64,000 nt of DNA from Astropecten irregularis (taxonomy: Eukaryota; Echinodermata; Asteroidea; Paxillosida; Astropectinidae). Each line of letters begins with the position of its first letter. The first letter of the stretch is position 1. Below, in pieces: positions 11,554 through 22,967 of this stretch. The translations under genes were made by a program, and so were the position numbers. The notes under the pieces were generated by a model, which was not told where the DNA came from, made no database searches, and saw only the letters and a list, made by a program, of their open reading frames with translations. Where the stretch lies: contig OZ020256.1 of assembly GCA_963971285.1 (NCBI GenBank), forward strand, positions 7,931,541-7,995,540. The letters are read 5' to 3'.

Positions 11554-11919
11554 TTAAAGGTATAGTATCATTCTTCGGTAAGAATCCAAAACAGAAATGT
11601 TCACAGATTTACGTATAACTTCAGGGTATGAAGATGGTGATGGTATAAACATACTGTTACAATTATTCCGCCTGAAATGGTGTATTTATCCAGAAATTAG
11701 TAAAACAACGACCGAAAATCTTTTTGATCTTTTAAAAGATCAAAAATAAAAGAGAAAAGACTTAAGAAATACTGTGGCTGTTTTTCACAGTTTTCTCAAA
11801 AAGTGGGCACCGTATGGGACTGAAATGTCCACAGATGTCTGTTGCTGTATCTTCCCTGATATTTTTGCCCATGAATCTGTATTTCTTTGACAAAAACTAA
11901 AGTATGATATTACCTTTAA
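11554..11919. mobile_element. family A MITE (TTAA type)
   Basis: TTAA on both sides (11554-11557 and 11916-11919), diverged inverted ends around GTATCATTCTTCGG, and the same body as the 10145 copy in the same orientation. Confidence 0.9.
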
Positions 11920-12283
11920 CCATTTAAACATCTTTTTCTGTTTTACTAAAAAAAAAAATTAATGAAATTGGGGATAGAATTTGACGATAGCTACATCATT
12001 AATTCCTACGATTTCAAACTTTCTAACTTCCACATAAGACTTTGAAAATGACCCATCAGTCAACGTGTTCACATTATTGTCTCGTTGCATGATAATGTTA
12101 TCTTTGGAAGTCTTTACAACAACAAGCATTGTATAAGGTCCACCTGTCAAACTCATTTAGCTCAGTGATTTAAATCTAAACGCCATTCTAATTTAATTTT
12201 CCAATGCCACCGATTACGTTGCACAATGTGGTGTATCCAATTCGTTGAGGATATCGTTGCATTTACAACTAATGGACATATCC

Positions 12284-13007
12284 TGTAGAATATTGAGGAA
12301 TAAGGAGACAACTCTAGCCGGTTGCCTGTTCGTTGTGCATATTTATTCTCTGACAAGTACTGAATGCAGGTTGTGGGGGTTGGGGTGCACCCAAGTAAAT
12401 AGTGCCAAAATCCGCCCGCCGAGCTCATTAAGTTAAGCACTCAATATATTCTAAATAAGGGAGTTCTGAGAGCTATAGAAATGAAGGATTGAAGAAATAT
12501 GGCACTGGACCTCCTGCCTGGACTCTAGGCTTCCATTTGTGACTATTTGTAATGCAATCGGTGAGAAAGTGGGTCTATTTCAGCCGCTTTGCAGAGGGAT
12601 GTTTTTTTGAAAATGACTTCTTTGACTGGAGTGATCCATATCTTGTTTTAGGGGTGGTCAGCTGAGAATGAGTATATCTCAAAAATGCAATTGTCAATCC
12701 ACCATAAAATGAAAAGAAAAAGAAAGGTGACATGTTTATCATCATTTTTCTGTGCAACTTAAACAGCTGTGAGAGTTCTGTATATTTTTTAATGATTTTT
12801 GAAGTATAAGGATTTATCACTGTTGTCTATGGGAGTTTATTTACTTGGATGCAACCTTGTTGGACAAACCATAGGGATGTATAGGTAAGAGTGTGGTCAT
12901 CCGACCCAATCCGACAACGTGCTTGCGGAATGCGGGATGCGGAAAGCGAGTTCGTACATTGCATGGACTCAAGAGGGCGCGCTTGCGGGCTAAGCGGTTT
13001 TGCTACA
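12284..13007 (-). repeat. BEL/Pao 3' LTR (interrupted by a MITE)
   Basis: About 246 bp of LTR remain once the 12384-12856 insertion is discounted. The matching segments of the other LTR are 19675-19898 and 20386-20403, including ACTGAATGCAGGTTGTGGGG and GAGGGCGCGCTTGCGGGCTA. It keeps the intact TGTAG...CTACA ends. Confidence 0.93.
12384..12856. mobile_element. family B MITE in the BEL/Pao 3' LTR
   Basis: Starts GGTGCACCCAAGTAAA and ends TTTACTTGGATGCAACC. The body matches 37737-38206 almost throughout. It splits the LTR between GGGGTTGG and ACAAACCATAGGGATG, which are nearly contiguous in the other LTR (19755-19800). Bases TTGG occur on both sides, a possible 4-bp target duplication. Confidence 0.9.
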
Positions 13008-13123
13008 CAGCCGCCCCTAAACTAAGGAGACTATACTTGCTACAAGCAAAACAAGAAGTAAGATATAACAGGAACAAAAGGTTCAGGAACAGGCAACAGT
13101 TTTAGAACAAAACAACTCTAACA

Positions 13124-13615
13124 CTATGGGTTATAAGAACAAGATGGCCGCCCCTTGTGCCAACGCACAGTTAGGAACAGCAAGTTGACACGACCGTTAA
13201 TTTCCACCTCCACAGCACGTACACGTCCATCAGGACCAGGTAGAAACTTGATGACTCGCGCCAAGGGCCAGGAAGCTCGGACCTGCTGTGGGTCTAGCAT
13301 CAGGACTACATTCCCCACTGCCAAATCCTTTGCCTCCCCTCGCCACTTCTGGCGGGCTTGCATAGCAGGTAGATAAGAGTTCACAAACTCTTTCTCAGAA
13401 CCTGACATTGACGCCACCGACGACGACCATGGACGTTCTGCTCTGGGTAGATTACCTGGGGTGGAGCATGATCTCGCCGCCCCATGAGCAGCATGAAGGG
13501 AGTAATGGGGTCCGGATCTGTCACATCTGAGGTTTGGAGTTGAGGAGGGCTTCCACCTCAACCAGACTGGTGTACAAGACAGAAGCAGATACAGTCCGGT
13601 TGCCAAGGATGGCAT
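13124..13615 (-). pseudogene. BEL/Pao Pol C-terminal domain (DUF5641-like)
   Basis: The last part of this frame contains QKWRGEAKDLAVGNVVLML and ASWPLARVIKFLPGPDGRVR, the typical C-terminal domain that follows the integrase core in BEL/Pao polyproteins. The upstream half of the frame overlaps the integrase region in another register, showing a frameshift at about 13520. The frame ends about 115 bp before the 3' LTR, consistent with being the end of the polyprotein. Confidence 0.85.
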
Positions 13616-14185
13616 ACAGTGTGGTTTTCACTGAGCGCACTTCCCTCTCCCACGTCCCACCGAAGTGAGGAGCAGATGGGGGATTGAACTTGAATCGGAC
13701 CTTGGGACTCTGCAAGCTTCTCCTGCAGGCCCCTGGCGTCATCTCGCTGAAGGCCTTCGTCAACTCTATCTGTCCCCCCTTGAAGTTGGTCCCGTTGTCA
13801 CACAAAATCTCAAGGGGGGTACCTCTTCGAGAGCGGAAACGATTGAATGCCATTAGGAAGGCATCAGTGTCAAGGGAGTCGAGCAAATCAAGGTAGACTG
13901 CCCGGGTGGTCATAATACACTTCCAGACAATTCCCCATCGCTGCTCAGATCTTCGGCCAAGAGAAACTGTGAAGGGGCCGAAGCAATAAGTGTAGAGTAG
14001 ACAGCAGGTTTCCCTATGCGGAGTCGGGATAGAGGCAGATCCGCCATCTTCGGAATAGAGGGCTTCCCACGTTGTCGGATGCAGCCTTCACAGTGACTTT
14101 GCAGGCTTCTGATAGACTGTCGTCCTCGTAACAACCAGAAACGACGTCGTATGTCAGCAAGAACCCTGTCAGCAACAAGCGGCAA
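13521..14185 (-). pseudogene. BEL/Pao integrase
   Basis: Two consecutive minus-strand frames carry the zinc-binding half (SHCEGCIRQRGK near 14090) and the catalytic core. The core shows CDNGTNFKGG and, about 49 residues later, the glutamate in APHFGGTWEREVRSVK, the wide D-E spacing usual for BEL/Pao integrases. The enzyme would insert the cDNA copy into host DNA. The frame is broken near 13910, so no intact integrase is encoded. Downstream lies the C-terminal domain; upstream lies RNase H. Confidence 0.88.
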
Positions 14186-14318
14186 GCAGCCTTTTTGGTT
14201 AGTAAGCGGGTATTAAACCGGGTGCTTGGGATCCAGTACCACTTGGTGCTTAGCATCGGAGTCCGGCAAGGATGCCCGACGAAGACGTCCGCCAACTCGG
14301 ATGAGCTGACACTGGGAG

Positions 14319-15031
14319 TCAAAATCGCGAGAAAGGCAACTCAATCGGTTCTTGTTGGACAGTGGTTTGCCAAACGGAGAGAGTTGCGAGGTCACCCTGG
14401 AAGCAGTCTAACTGCACTTGCTGGTAAAGGAACTTCTCAATCTCGGAACGGTAATCAGCACTCAGAAATGGGGGTTTCTCCTTACCTCTATACTCGTAGA
14501 GTGCCTCACCGTACCCCTCAACCAGCTCGCCCCATGAGCTGAAACGGGAAAAGTCAACATCCGGTCGTTTCTCGCGGGGAGTAACCATCAGTCCAGTGAA
14601 GAAGTCGGGTTTCACTTCCAAACCAGCCTCTTCTGGCGTAGGCTTTGGGGGTGATCTGGCCCATCTGCTTCAGGCAGCAGCAGAAATGGCGCTGTGTGCC
14701 ATCGACTACCATCATGAAGTTGCTTCAATTGGAGACCTCGGGTGAGGTCATCGGCATATTTGTTCTCGGACTCCACATATCTCCAAGTTACATAATCTGT
14801 GAGGCGCTGCACTTCAGCAACGCAGGTTCCAACAAATATGTTATACTTGCAAGACTCGGACTGGATCCATGCGAGTACAGTGGTACTGTCACTCCAGCAT
14901 GTGAGGGGAATCTTCATGGCTAGTTCGTCTTCCAGGAGCTCTACAAGCTCTGCCCCGCTGACTGCAGCCAAAAGCTCTAGTCTGGGCATGGTTTGGACGC
15001 GTTTGGGGGCCAAGCGGGATCTCGCCATCAC
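14319..15031 (-). pseudogene. BEL/Pao RNase H region and linker
   Basis: The frame at 14612-15031 has MPRLELLAAVSGAELVELL, CWSDSTTVLAWIQ and WRYVESENKYADDLTRG, the hallmark RNase H-like motifs of BEL/Pao elements. The following frame (14319-14621) is the linker towards the integrase. RNase H removes the RNA strand during reverse transcription. The register changes at about 14615 and again near 14319, so the polyprotein is interrupted. Confidence 0.87.
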
Positions 15032-16157
15032 AAATCGGGCAGAGACCTCGGCAGCCTGGTTGACTGCTCGGAGGTATGCAACTGCACCATAAGCCTTCTC
15101 TGACGCATCGGGTGAATACGTGTAGCTGGATCGAAACTTGGAGGTGTATAACAGCGACGCAATCCAATATCAGGGAGGTCGATGAGCTCCTCTCTCCACC
15201 GCATATGCTTGAAACGTATACCTCCTTCACTCTCCTCAGGGACCTCATCATCCCAACCCCAAGGTCGCTTCCACAGCTCCTGGACCAACATCTTGCCTCT
15301 CATAATGAACGGCATCAGATATCCAAGGGGATCCTTCCCAGCACATCGCGTAACATCACTCAGCACTGCTCTGCGAGTGAGTACCGGCCAGTCCGTCAGC
15401 TGGAGTCGGTAGGTCAGGGTATATTTCTCTAGGTTCCAACGAGGACCCAAGGCAACTTCTTCAGGGGAATCATTGCCCAGGGTGAGCCAACGCTGTGTGC
15501 TGTCTGACTGAGCTTCTGTAGGCAGGTCAGCAACCACCACAGCCTTGTTACTTGCCCACTTGACGATTGGGAATCCCCCAGCGCCGAGGGCTTCACGGAG
15601 CTTTTCCATGAGCTGTCGGGCTTGAATGACAGTTGGCTTCCCATCAAGGCAGTTGTCCACATAGAATGCCTCAAGGACACTACGCAGGACATCTTGGTAT
15701 ATCACATTGTCTTTTACATGCTTTTGAAGTGCAAAGGACGCGCAGCATGGACTACATATTGTCCCGAAGGGCAGGACATTCCACTCAAGTTTCTCTGGTT
15801 CATCGTCGAAATTTGGATCCCGCCAAAGAAATCGCAGCATGGATCGATCTGACGGGAGAGTAGAAACGCAGTGAAACGTCGCCTTTATAATGTCTCAAGA
15901 AATTGCCACCAAATATTTCCGAAATCGAAGCAGAACGCCAACTAAGGATGATCTGAGGATGGGACCAGGTAGGAGATTGTCGTTCATGGATTCACCACGG
16001 TAGCGAAAGGCACAGTTGCAAACTAGGCGGGACTTGTCATTCTGACGCACGACATGGTGAGGAATGTACCATTGGGACTCTGTTTCCTGTTCACCATCTT
16101 GATGATCAACAGCTCGAACAAGATCTGCTTCCTTGAGCTCACTGAAAAGCCCATTAA
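15028..16157 (-). pseudogene. BEL/Pao reverse transcriptase
   Basis: The amino-terminal part (16157-15895) has SQWYIPHHVVRQNDKSRLVC; the main part (15840-15028) has LPFGTICSPCCASFALQKH and the active-site box YVDNCLDG at 15652-15663. These are diagnostic of BEL/Pao RT. A frame break separates the two parts at about 15845-15895. The box reads YVDN where YVDD is common; whether this is inherited or a mutation needs comparison with other copies. The protease normally found upstream is absent (see the LINE insertion). Confidence 0.9.
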
Positions 16158-17345
16158 TACCATCCAAACCATTAGCCTTTCCTATGGGAATTTTACGTAA
16201 CAATTTGAGCACTTCAGATGAAGATACTGTGCTAAAACAAATAGACCATAGGATGATCGCTGAAAACGTTCACAAACGCGATATCCACATCAGCACCACA
16301 TTATCTTGAGATTATATTAGGGACAATAATATATTATCACTAAAACACGATGTTGCTTTTGAAAATAACTGCACATTTCCTCATAAACAAATACAATTTG
16401 ACGATATTTTTGAGATCCTGAAATACCACGCTATATTGGCATGACGTCATCGGTTTCACCCGTTTACACGTATGAAAACATTGGATGTTCATCCTCTTTC
16501 ACATTATAAGAAAAATAATTAAATTGGGGGATGTTGACTCCGCCCCATTAAATCTCAATTACCGTACCATCTCCAGCATACAATCAAACTACATTTCAAC
16601 CATATTTACATGAAAAGAATGATTTTTAATGATTTGTGTTAATGTAAACCAGCAAATGAGACTAATTAACGCAAAATACCCTTCCATTTTATTCGTTTTC
16701 GTTAGTGAATTAGTGATACATAATAAATATGCATATATTATTGAAATGTGCAATTTTTCGAAATAGCAACAATCATATTTGGAATCAGCACATTTGAAAC
16801 CCCCTATGGACCAAATGTTGTATGGTGCCAAGGTGGGTATCACGAATTTAAAAAAAAAAATCCCTTACTTAAATTCATACTTTCATCCTATGGTCTAAAA
16901 TCTTTGTTCAATAACGGCATGATCACCATTCAAATTTTGATTATTTACAACGTAATCAAGTCTGGATTCAAACTGATAATCTTGAGCTGATCCTACATTG
17001 GCAAAATGTATATTAAAACGATGAGCCAAATCTGTCTTTAGTTTTTCATTTTCACCAGTAAAGTTTAGCACACATTATTTTATTACTCGGCAGTAAACTT
17101 TTAATTGTAGTCCACATTTTTTGGGCATTCGTCACATTTCCCTGAATGATCCTGTGGTAGTGGTCTCTCTTCAGTGTGTAGCCAAGCTTATTGAGTTTGT
17201 TTCGAAGAACGTTTGCAAGTCTAAAGTGCACCTGGTTTTTAGTTATATTTGCCATGTGCTTAGCTTTCATCGATTTTCTCCTTAGCTCAAGATAATCACA
17301 ATTAATCCTGTCGGTTTTCTTGATACAAAAATTCGAATGAACCAT
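16158..17345 (-). mobile_element. LINE fragment inserted in the BEL/Pao element
   Basis: On the minus strand, 17345-17052 encodes a non-LTR-element linker (RINCDYLELRRKSMKAKH, GYTLKRDHYHRIIQGNVTNA), and 16240-16158 encodes the start of a LINE RT (KIPIGKANGLDGI), which then runs directly into BEL/Pao RT sequence. The fragment lacks endonuclease, most of RT and the 3' tail, so it is cut at both ends. It is itself interrupted by a MITE at 16244-16895. Confidence 0.82.
16244..16895. mobile_element. TA-flanked MITE nested in the LINE fragment
   Basis: GACCATAGGATGA at 16244 and its reverse complement ending at 16895 are inverted ends, each next to TA (16242-16243 and 16896-16897), consistent with Tc1/mariner-type insertion at TA. 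The LINE reading resumes on both sides. The 650-bp interior has no recognisable coding frame. Confidence 0.72.
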
Positions 17346-17379
17346 ACAGAATGACTGGAATGATTCGGGAGCCAAGGAT

Positions 17380-18687
17380 TACCATCACCATAATAAATGG
17401 AGACATTGGGGTCAAAACTGGAGTAGTAAGCGCCATACCCAGGCTGCTTCAGCAGATTGTGAAGGACCGTCAGATGGATCTCGTTGCATTCACGGCAGGG
17501 CTTTCGTAGGTCACATTCCTGTCCCTCTGGGTGTTTAAGGGCACATTTCCAACAGCGGCGACCTTCTCTGATCCACCCAATTCGCTGATCGGTAGATAGC
17601 TCGTCGAATTTCTCACAACGAGACAACCAGTGTTCCCCCTCACAATGCGGACAATACTTGCGGAATGGTTTCTTCTGCTCGTACTTCGGGTTTCCACCAG
17701 ACTCTGGATTGGGCTTGTTGCCAACACTGGTCATCTGATTTCCCGCTTTGGCATGGTAGGCAGCAGCGCCCTTCGGTCGTCTATCACGATGACTGGATGA
17801 GGCGTCGGACTTCAAGCTCTCACTCAACTGTATCTTCTGGTGAGCAATGGTGGCGATATCCTGTAACCACCCATTGATATATGCTAAGGAGAAGTTACGG
17901 ACACCTTTCGAACTCATGGCCCTCAAGGAGGCGGACTGGTGACCATGGGGAGCCTGCTGTAGAGGATGCAGGCAGTCGAGTTTGCCTTCAACTCAACTTC
18001 TCCTTCTGGTGCGCTCTTGAGTTGAACGACTAAATCCGAGACGGTTGAGGCAAACTCCACAAGCCCCATTGAATCATGGGCCACCAGTTTGGGCCAGGAA
18101 GTGATTTGATCGATCTTGGTACGGATAAGGATGCCGATGTCACCATAAAGCTTCTGTAGGGTTGACATGGCAAGGGTAAATGGATAAACATCATGCTCAA
18201 AACTAAGGACATCTTTCTTGGGTTGACCTCGAAGTCTGGAGTCCACGATGAAGAATTTCTGAAGCTCAGTGAGGTGAATGAGCGGCTTGATGCAGCCATC
18301 AACCATCGTCTCAAAGCATCTGAAATCTGAGGGGTCATCTCCGCTAAAGACAGGAACTTCCATGCTGATTCCACCGGCTGAGGCTGCCAGCATCGAACTC
18401 AGCATTTGATTAATGTTACCTGGGTTAGCATAAGATGTCACAGTTTGACCAAAGGATGTGCCTACTAAGGTAGCAGGCGGAGGGAGCCCGGGTGGTGATG
18501 GTTCACTCAGTGTGGGCGTGGTCATGGACACCTGTGCCGGAGAATGGTTACCTGAATCATTGGAAACGATGGAGCATACAATTGGAGCATACAGTGATAT
18601 TAGTAGGAATGGAAAAGGAGCGGGTGCTAGTACACGGGGTAGTCCCGGAAGGGAGCGATGTACTACTGTAGCAAGTTTGGGGCGCAC
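17380..18687 (-). pseudogene. BEL/Pao Gag (DUF1759-like core and zinc knuckles)
   Basis: The frame at 18687-17923 carries the Gag core of BEL/Pao elements (PVFSGDDPSDFRCFETMVD, LRGQPKKDVLSFEHDVYPF). The overlapping next frame (17926-17380) has the Cys/His-rich region CPHCEGEHWLSRCEKF, then CWKCALKHPEGQEC and CRECNEIHLTVLH. Gag forms the intracellular particle and the zinc knuckles bind the RNA. The two frames overlap by 4 bp with a register change at about 17925, so a frameshift is present. The zinc-knuckle frame runs into LINE sequence near 17345. Confidence 0.9.
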
Positions 18688-18690
18688 CGC

Positions 18691-19610
18691 TTACTGCAAC
18701 TTTCTGGCTATGCACCGAGTGATTGGCAATTTTGGATCAGCACTGCCGGCGGCAGGTTTCGGCGAAGCAGCAGAACCAGCATGAGCAATCGGCATGGGCA
18801 AAGCACCTGAATTTGGCAAATTTGATTGCGGCATTGCGAGCAGTGGTCGTGACAGCAATTGGAGAATTTGTAATTGATGTAGCTTGGGCATCAGCTTCAA
18901 CTGACAATAGTCGGGTAAATAATCTCAGATTCTCTTCTAGCTTGGGCTAGATTGAGCTCGGCGGATTTGCATTGTCTCTCAAGTTCGAACTGTTCTGTGA
19001 GTCTTGATCTCATCTTTAGGATACGTTGCTCCTCTTGTTCAGCTTGAAGTCGTTCTCGTGCCAGCTGAAGTTCCTCCTCTGCTCTCTCTTCCTCGCCTCA
19101 TATCCAGCTCTCTCTCTCCTTCAGGGCCAGCTCTCCTCGTGCCTGTTGTGCGGACAGCAACTGATCTTCCAGTTCTTCAGTTTTCATGCAGACACTCCCC
19201 TCCCACTGCAGGTGGTGTCGAGCCATAGCCAGCTCTTTCTCTCTCGCTGCAACTAGTATCTTGGACTGGACTGAGCTGTTCCGGGGCCCGACCTGGGACC
19301 AGGGAACTGGTACGGCTACTGACATGCTTCGGGTGTGGCTTCCAGTGGCTTTCACCCGGTCATCGGAATGGGTTCCGACGTGGCTTCTGCATCGAGCACT
19401 GGATCGGGTACCAGTATGGCTGCCAGTGCGGCTATCAGCTTGGGAATGTCCTTCAGTACGGTGACGTGGACGTGGACGTGGACGTGGACGAGGTAGAGAA
19501 TGTTCAGATGGCTCAGAGGAGGCTTCCGGCTCTGGTACTGCAGTTCGTTCTGGTGCAGTTCGTCTTGATCTCAAAACTCGCCCGGTGTCCTGGTCAGCCA
19601 TCATTCGCAT
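18691..19610 (-). pseudogene. BEL/Pao Gag N-terminal region
   Basis: The frame at 19610-19098 begins about 65 bp inside the 5' LTR. It has a basic, RPRPRPRPRH-containing segment followed by a Glu/Gln-rich heptad-like stretch (EKELAMARHHLQWEGS, EELEDQLLSAQQARGELAL), a probable coiled coil. Such coiled-coil N-termini are common in BEL/Pao Gag. The reading is broken between about 19098 and 18900 before the Gag core. Confidence 0.75.
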
Positions 19611-19674
19611 AGTCAGAGGGAAAAATCACAAAGGGTGAATATACACGACAGGAAATTCACGTCTCAGACCAAAA

Positions 19675-20403
19675 TGTAGAATATTGAGGAATAAGGAGAC
19701 AATACTCAAGCCTATTGCCTGTCCGTTGTGCATATTTATTCTCTGACAAGTACTGAATGCAGGTTGTGGGGGTTGGTGAACAAACCATAGGGATGTATAG
19801 GTGTGAGTGTGGTCGTCCGACCCAACCCGACAATAAGCGTGCTGAATGCAGGATGCAGAAGGAGAGTTCGTGCATTGCAAGAGGGCGCGCTTGCGGGCTA
19901 AGGATGCACCACACTAAGTAGCTCAAAAATCAATGCGCCGAGCTGATTATCATTATGTGTGTACCCTCAAATGTTTTTAAATATGCAATTTGGGGGGTCG
20001 TGCAATTAATATATTGTGTAATTTTGACTGGTTATGACAACCTGGGGGCTCAGTGCTTCTGCCTGTTGTAGAGACTTGAGATATTTTGGTTTAAATCCGG
20101 TCCTACATTGTCTTGAATGTGGAGGGTTGCTTCATGAAAACTCGTAGCAAGTCGGTTACGGAAGAAGGACATTTCGGGGGTGTTTTTTCCGTGAGGCAAT
20201 TAGCAAAAAATCCAATAGGTTACCAAACCAAAAATTGAAAAGAATTGGGTAGATGAGAGTTCACACTATCATTTACACTATTGCACCAACAACTGAGAAA
20301 CTTCTGGATGGGTTTTTTTTTTTAACTGTGAAGTTGAGGGATTTTACACTAAGGTCATTGGGATTTTATTTAGTGTGGTACACCCCTAAGCGGTTTTTCT
20401 ATA
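19675..20403 (-). repeat. BEL/Pao 5' LTR (interrupted by a MITE)
   Basis: LTR sequence at 19675-19901 and 20386-20403, split by the MITE at 19902-20385. Its final CTATA differs by one base from the CTACA of the other LTR. Net length without the insertion is about 241 bp. Confidence 0.93.
19902..20385. mobile_element. family B-related MITE in the BEL/Pao 5' LTR
   Basis: Starts GGATGCACCACACTAAGTA and ends TTTAGTGTGGTACACCC, with CTAA at 19898-19901 and 20386-20389 as a perfect 4-bp target duplication. The uninterrupted site GGGCTAAGCGG is present at 12988-12998. It shares the end plan and a GCGCCGAGCTGATTA-like block with family B, but most of the 484-bp body is diverged, so it is a sister family. 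Confidence 0.9.
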
Positions 20404-20676
20404 TATCCCAATAGCTCGTCCGTTGGTTACCTTTTAGAGGTAGAGTCAAAAGTTCAGTTTTCAAGCCAAATCACTACGATTTGGCTTTCTTGGGATGATT
20501 GTTTTGATTTTTTTAAAGATCGTTGAAGATTAGAAAGCACATGGAGTTTGACACAATGTATTCGCTTGCTAAGAGTAATTTGTACAGAAGTAGTTCAATC
20601 AGGAGTTGGTACACCATGGACATATACAGGAGTGATTATAACCAAGTCACGTCATTGCAAAGCGTAGTGCCATATA
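20404..20676. other. no gene recognised
   Basis: Flanking DNA of the BEL/Pao element. No gene or repeat is seen. Confidence 0.4.
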
Positions 20677-20953
20677 CAGGCTGTCCCTGAAATTGGCGAA
20701 AATATGACCAATTGAGAGAGTACTCAATACACACATAATGTGTATGAAAGAAAGATGAAAATCGGGTTTTGAGGTTGGGTAATTCAGTCTTAGGAAAAAT
20801 GTTTTCCCTCAATTTCAGTCAAATTTTGCTCAATGGTGATAGCCAAGACATGGCTGTATTATAATTTAATATCTGAATCTCGAAGTGATAAACAGTTCGA
20901 TTTTAATATAATGGTTCTTGATACAAATTGTTGTGTTTTGGGGGGACACGCTG
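20677..20953. mobile_element. mariner-like MITE I, copy 1
   Basis: Ends CAGGCTGTCCC and GGGACACGCTG flanked by TA on both sides (20675-20676 and 20954-20955). A second copy ends at 47662. The open frame starting at 20833 crosses the element border and is not a gene. Confidence 0.75.
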
Positions 20954-20955
20954 TA

Positions 20956-22396
20956 TATCCTGTGCGACATATGGTCCCCTGTGATAAAAACAAACAAACT
21001 GGCGCATTTCTAGTAGTGTGTATCTTTGTGGACGTTTGTCATGAATGCATGTTTGTCTTCTCTTCATTGGCTGTGTACATGGCTTATAGGGCAGACAGTA
21101 TGCTGAACGTGCCCCGCATGTCAAACCTCATCGCTAGGTTCATACAGAAATGCCATGGTCTGTGGTAGCATGGTATTGGTAAAGCAACAAAAGTCATCCA
21201 GTCTAATATATGCAAATGCACGCACTACAATGCCCGTTCCATTCCGAAAGGGTCACATGAGGCCGATTTATTCATGTTTGTATTGTTTCCTTCTTTTCGA
21301 AGTCTGCTTTTACGTGCAGTGACAATGAAGTGGTCCTCTGAGCCACTATAGGCTAGTTAATTTGAAATGGTCATGAAGACAATATCATTCAATGAAATGT
21401 TCCCGAATATTAGTGAAAATATCCAATCAACAAAATGTGACAGACTTTATACAGGTGCGTATCGTATCAGTAGTAATATACGTTAATTTCACGCTGTGTA
21501 TAATGAAATGCGCGCCCCAAGTGTCATGTGTCATGCAATGGGGCCAACAATCGCCCAACGAGGCCGACGTGTGCCTTTAAGATAGATTTCCCTCCAGAGT
21601 AACAATACCAAATTCTTCGACAAGAGGAGAAATCAAAAAGTGCCACTTGCGTAAGTTCAGCTATACCAGTGACACTTGCATTTGCTTAAAATCAAGTGAA
21701 CATTTATAGCCGAGTGATTTGTTTTCAAACTGTTTATGTAGTGAATCTGAAATTGTTGCACAAGAGGTGTCAGAATTTGTTTTTCAAGGCAGGTTACCAG
21801 CGGAAAGAAGAAGGCTGCAGTCTTGAATCACATGAAGTAGTGGTCATGGAGTCATAGACCATTAATAACATTCGATGAATCTGATCCACGAAATAGCAAC
21901 ACCAATCCTAAATCTGAATTATCTTTGGGAAAAACATTAACCTTTTATAAATATGCCGTCGTGATAGGAGAAATAATGGGTATATATACACGTCTTTGTA
22001 GATGTTTTAGTAAAAGTAATAAATTGCCCTTCTGCACTAAAGCCATTTTTGTATGTCTCAAGGAATAATTGTGCCGATGCAGTATCCGCTAATATATGCC
22101 GTCACTTCCCCAACACATAATGGTAATGGAATAGAATGGATGTCGCTTTCTATTTGTCACAAGGTCGGGGATTAGTCATTCAAATTCATTACTAATAATT
22201 ACACAGAACAATCACGTTGTTACCAACATGAGCTAAAATATCTTGGATAAGATAAATGCATCTAGAATAAGCGTGTTTATGTACAGTAATACACACTTTT
22301 TACACATTAAGAATGCTGCAAAACATTTGACATTAAAAGTGTTTTTAGATACTCAACAGGTTTCATTTTAATATTTAAATTCCTCATTTATGAATG
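20956..22396. other. no gene recognised
   Basis: 1.4 kb with only short frames that lack recognisable motifs, and no repeat shared with the rest of the window. Confidence 0.45.
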
Positions 22397-22757
22397 TTAA
22401 GGGTAATATCATACTTTGGTTTTTATAAAAGAAATACAGATATATGGGCAAAAAAACAAGACAGATATATACAGTAACAGTTATCTGTGACAATTACAGT
22501 CCCATACGGTGCCCACTTTTTGAGAAAACGGTGAAAAACGGTATTTCTTAAGTCTTTTCTCTTCTATTTTTGATCTTTTAAAAGATCAAGAAGATTTTCG
22601 TTCGTTGTTTTACTAATTTCTGGATATTTATATATCCACCATTTCAGGCGGAAAAATTTTAACGGTATGTTTCTACCACCACCATCTTCATAACCTGTAC
22701 GTAAGTCTGTTAACATTTCTGTTTTGGTTTCTTACCAAAGTCTGAGACTACCTTTAA
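22397..22757. mobile_element. family A MITE (TTAA type)
   Basis: TTAA at 22397-22400 and 22754-22757, inverted ends GGGTAATATCATACTTTGG and CAAAGTCTGAGACTACC, and the usual body, in opposite orientation to the 10145 copy. Confidence 0.9.
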
Positions 22758-22967
22758 GAGCCAAACGTTTCATTCGTGTCAACAATAATATTGTTCATTC
22801 AGATTTTTCAAGTGATTTGTCATATTGTGATTTGAAGTGTTTTTTTTTAGTAAAAAGAATTCCTCTCTTCATGCATTATGGTCATTGTTTGGTTTATTTC
22901 CCCAATGTCACATTTAGAGGTTGACATACACACGTTATTACACTCATTTACCTGATATCAGTAGATA

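Larger units (their letters stand above)
12284..20403 (-). mobile_element. BEL/Pao LTR retrotransposon, decayed
   Basis: Two LTRs beginning TGTAG and ending CTACA or CTATA (12284-13007 and 19675-20403) enclose Gag, RT, RNase H, integrase and a C-terminal domain in BEL/Pao order on the minus strand. The flanks TATCC at 12279-12283 and 20404-20408 are a perfect 5-bp target duplication, the size expected for this group. A primer-binding-site-like TGGTCTGAGACG lies just inside the 5' LTR (about 19673 leftward). A purine-rich AGGGGCGGCTG abuts the 3' LTR. Later insertions: MITEs in both LTRs (12384-12856 and 19902-20385), and a LINE fragment with a nested MITE between Gag and RT. The coding region is broken by stops and frameshifts, so it is non-autonomous now. 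Confidence 0.95.

Noticed and set aside
20833-21168. 111-codon frame
   Set aside because: It begins inside MITE I and crosses its right end; no domain is recognisable.
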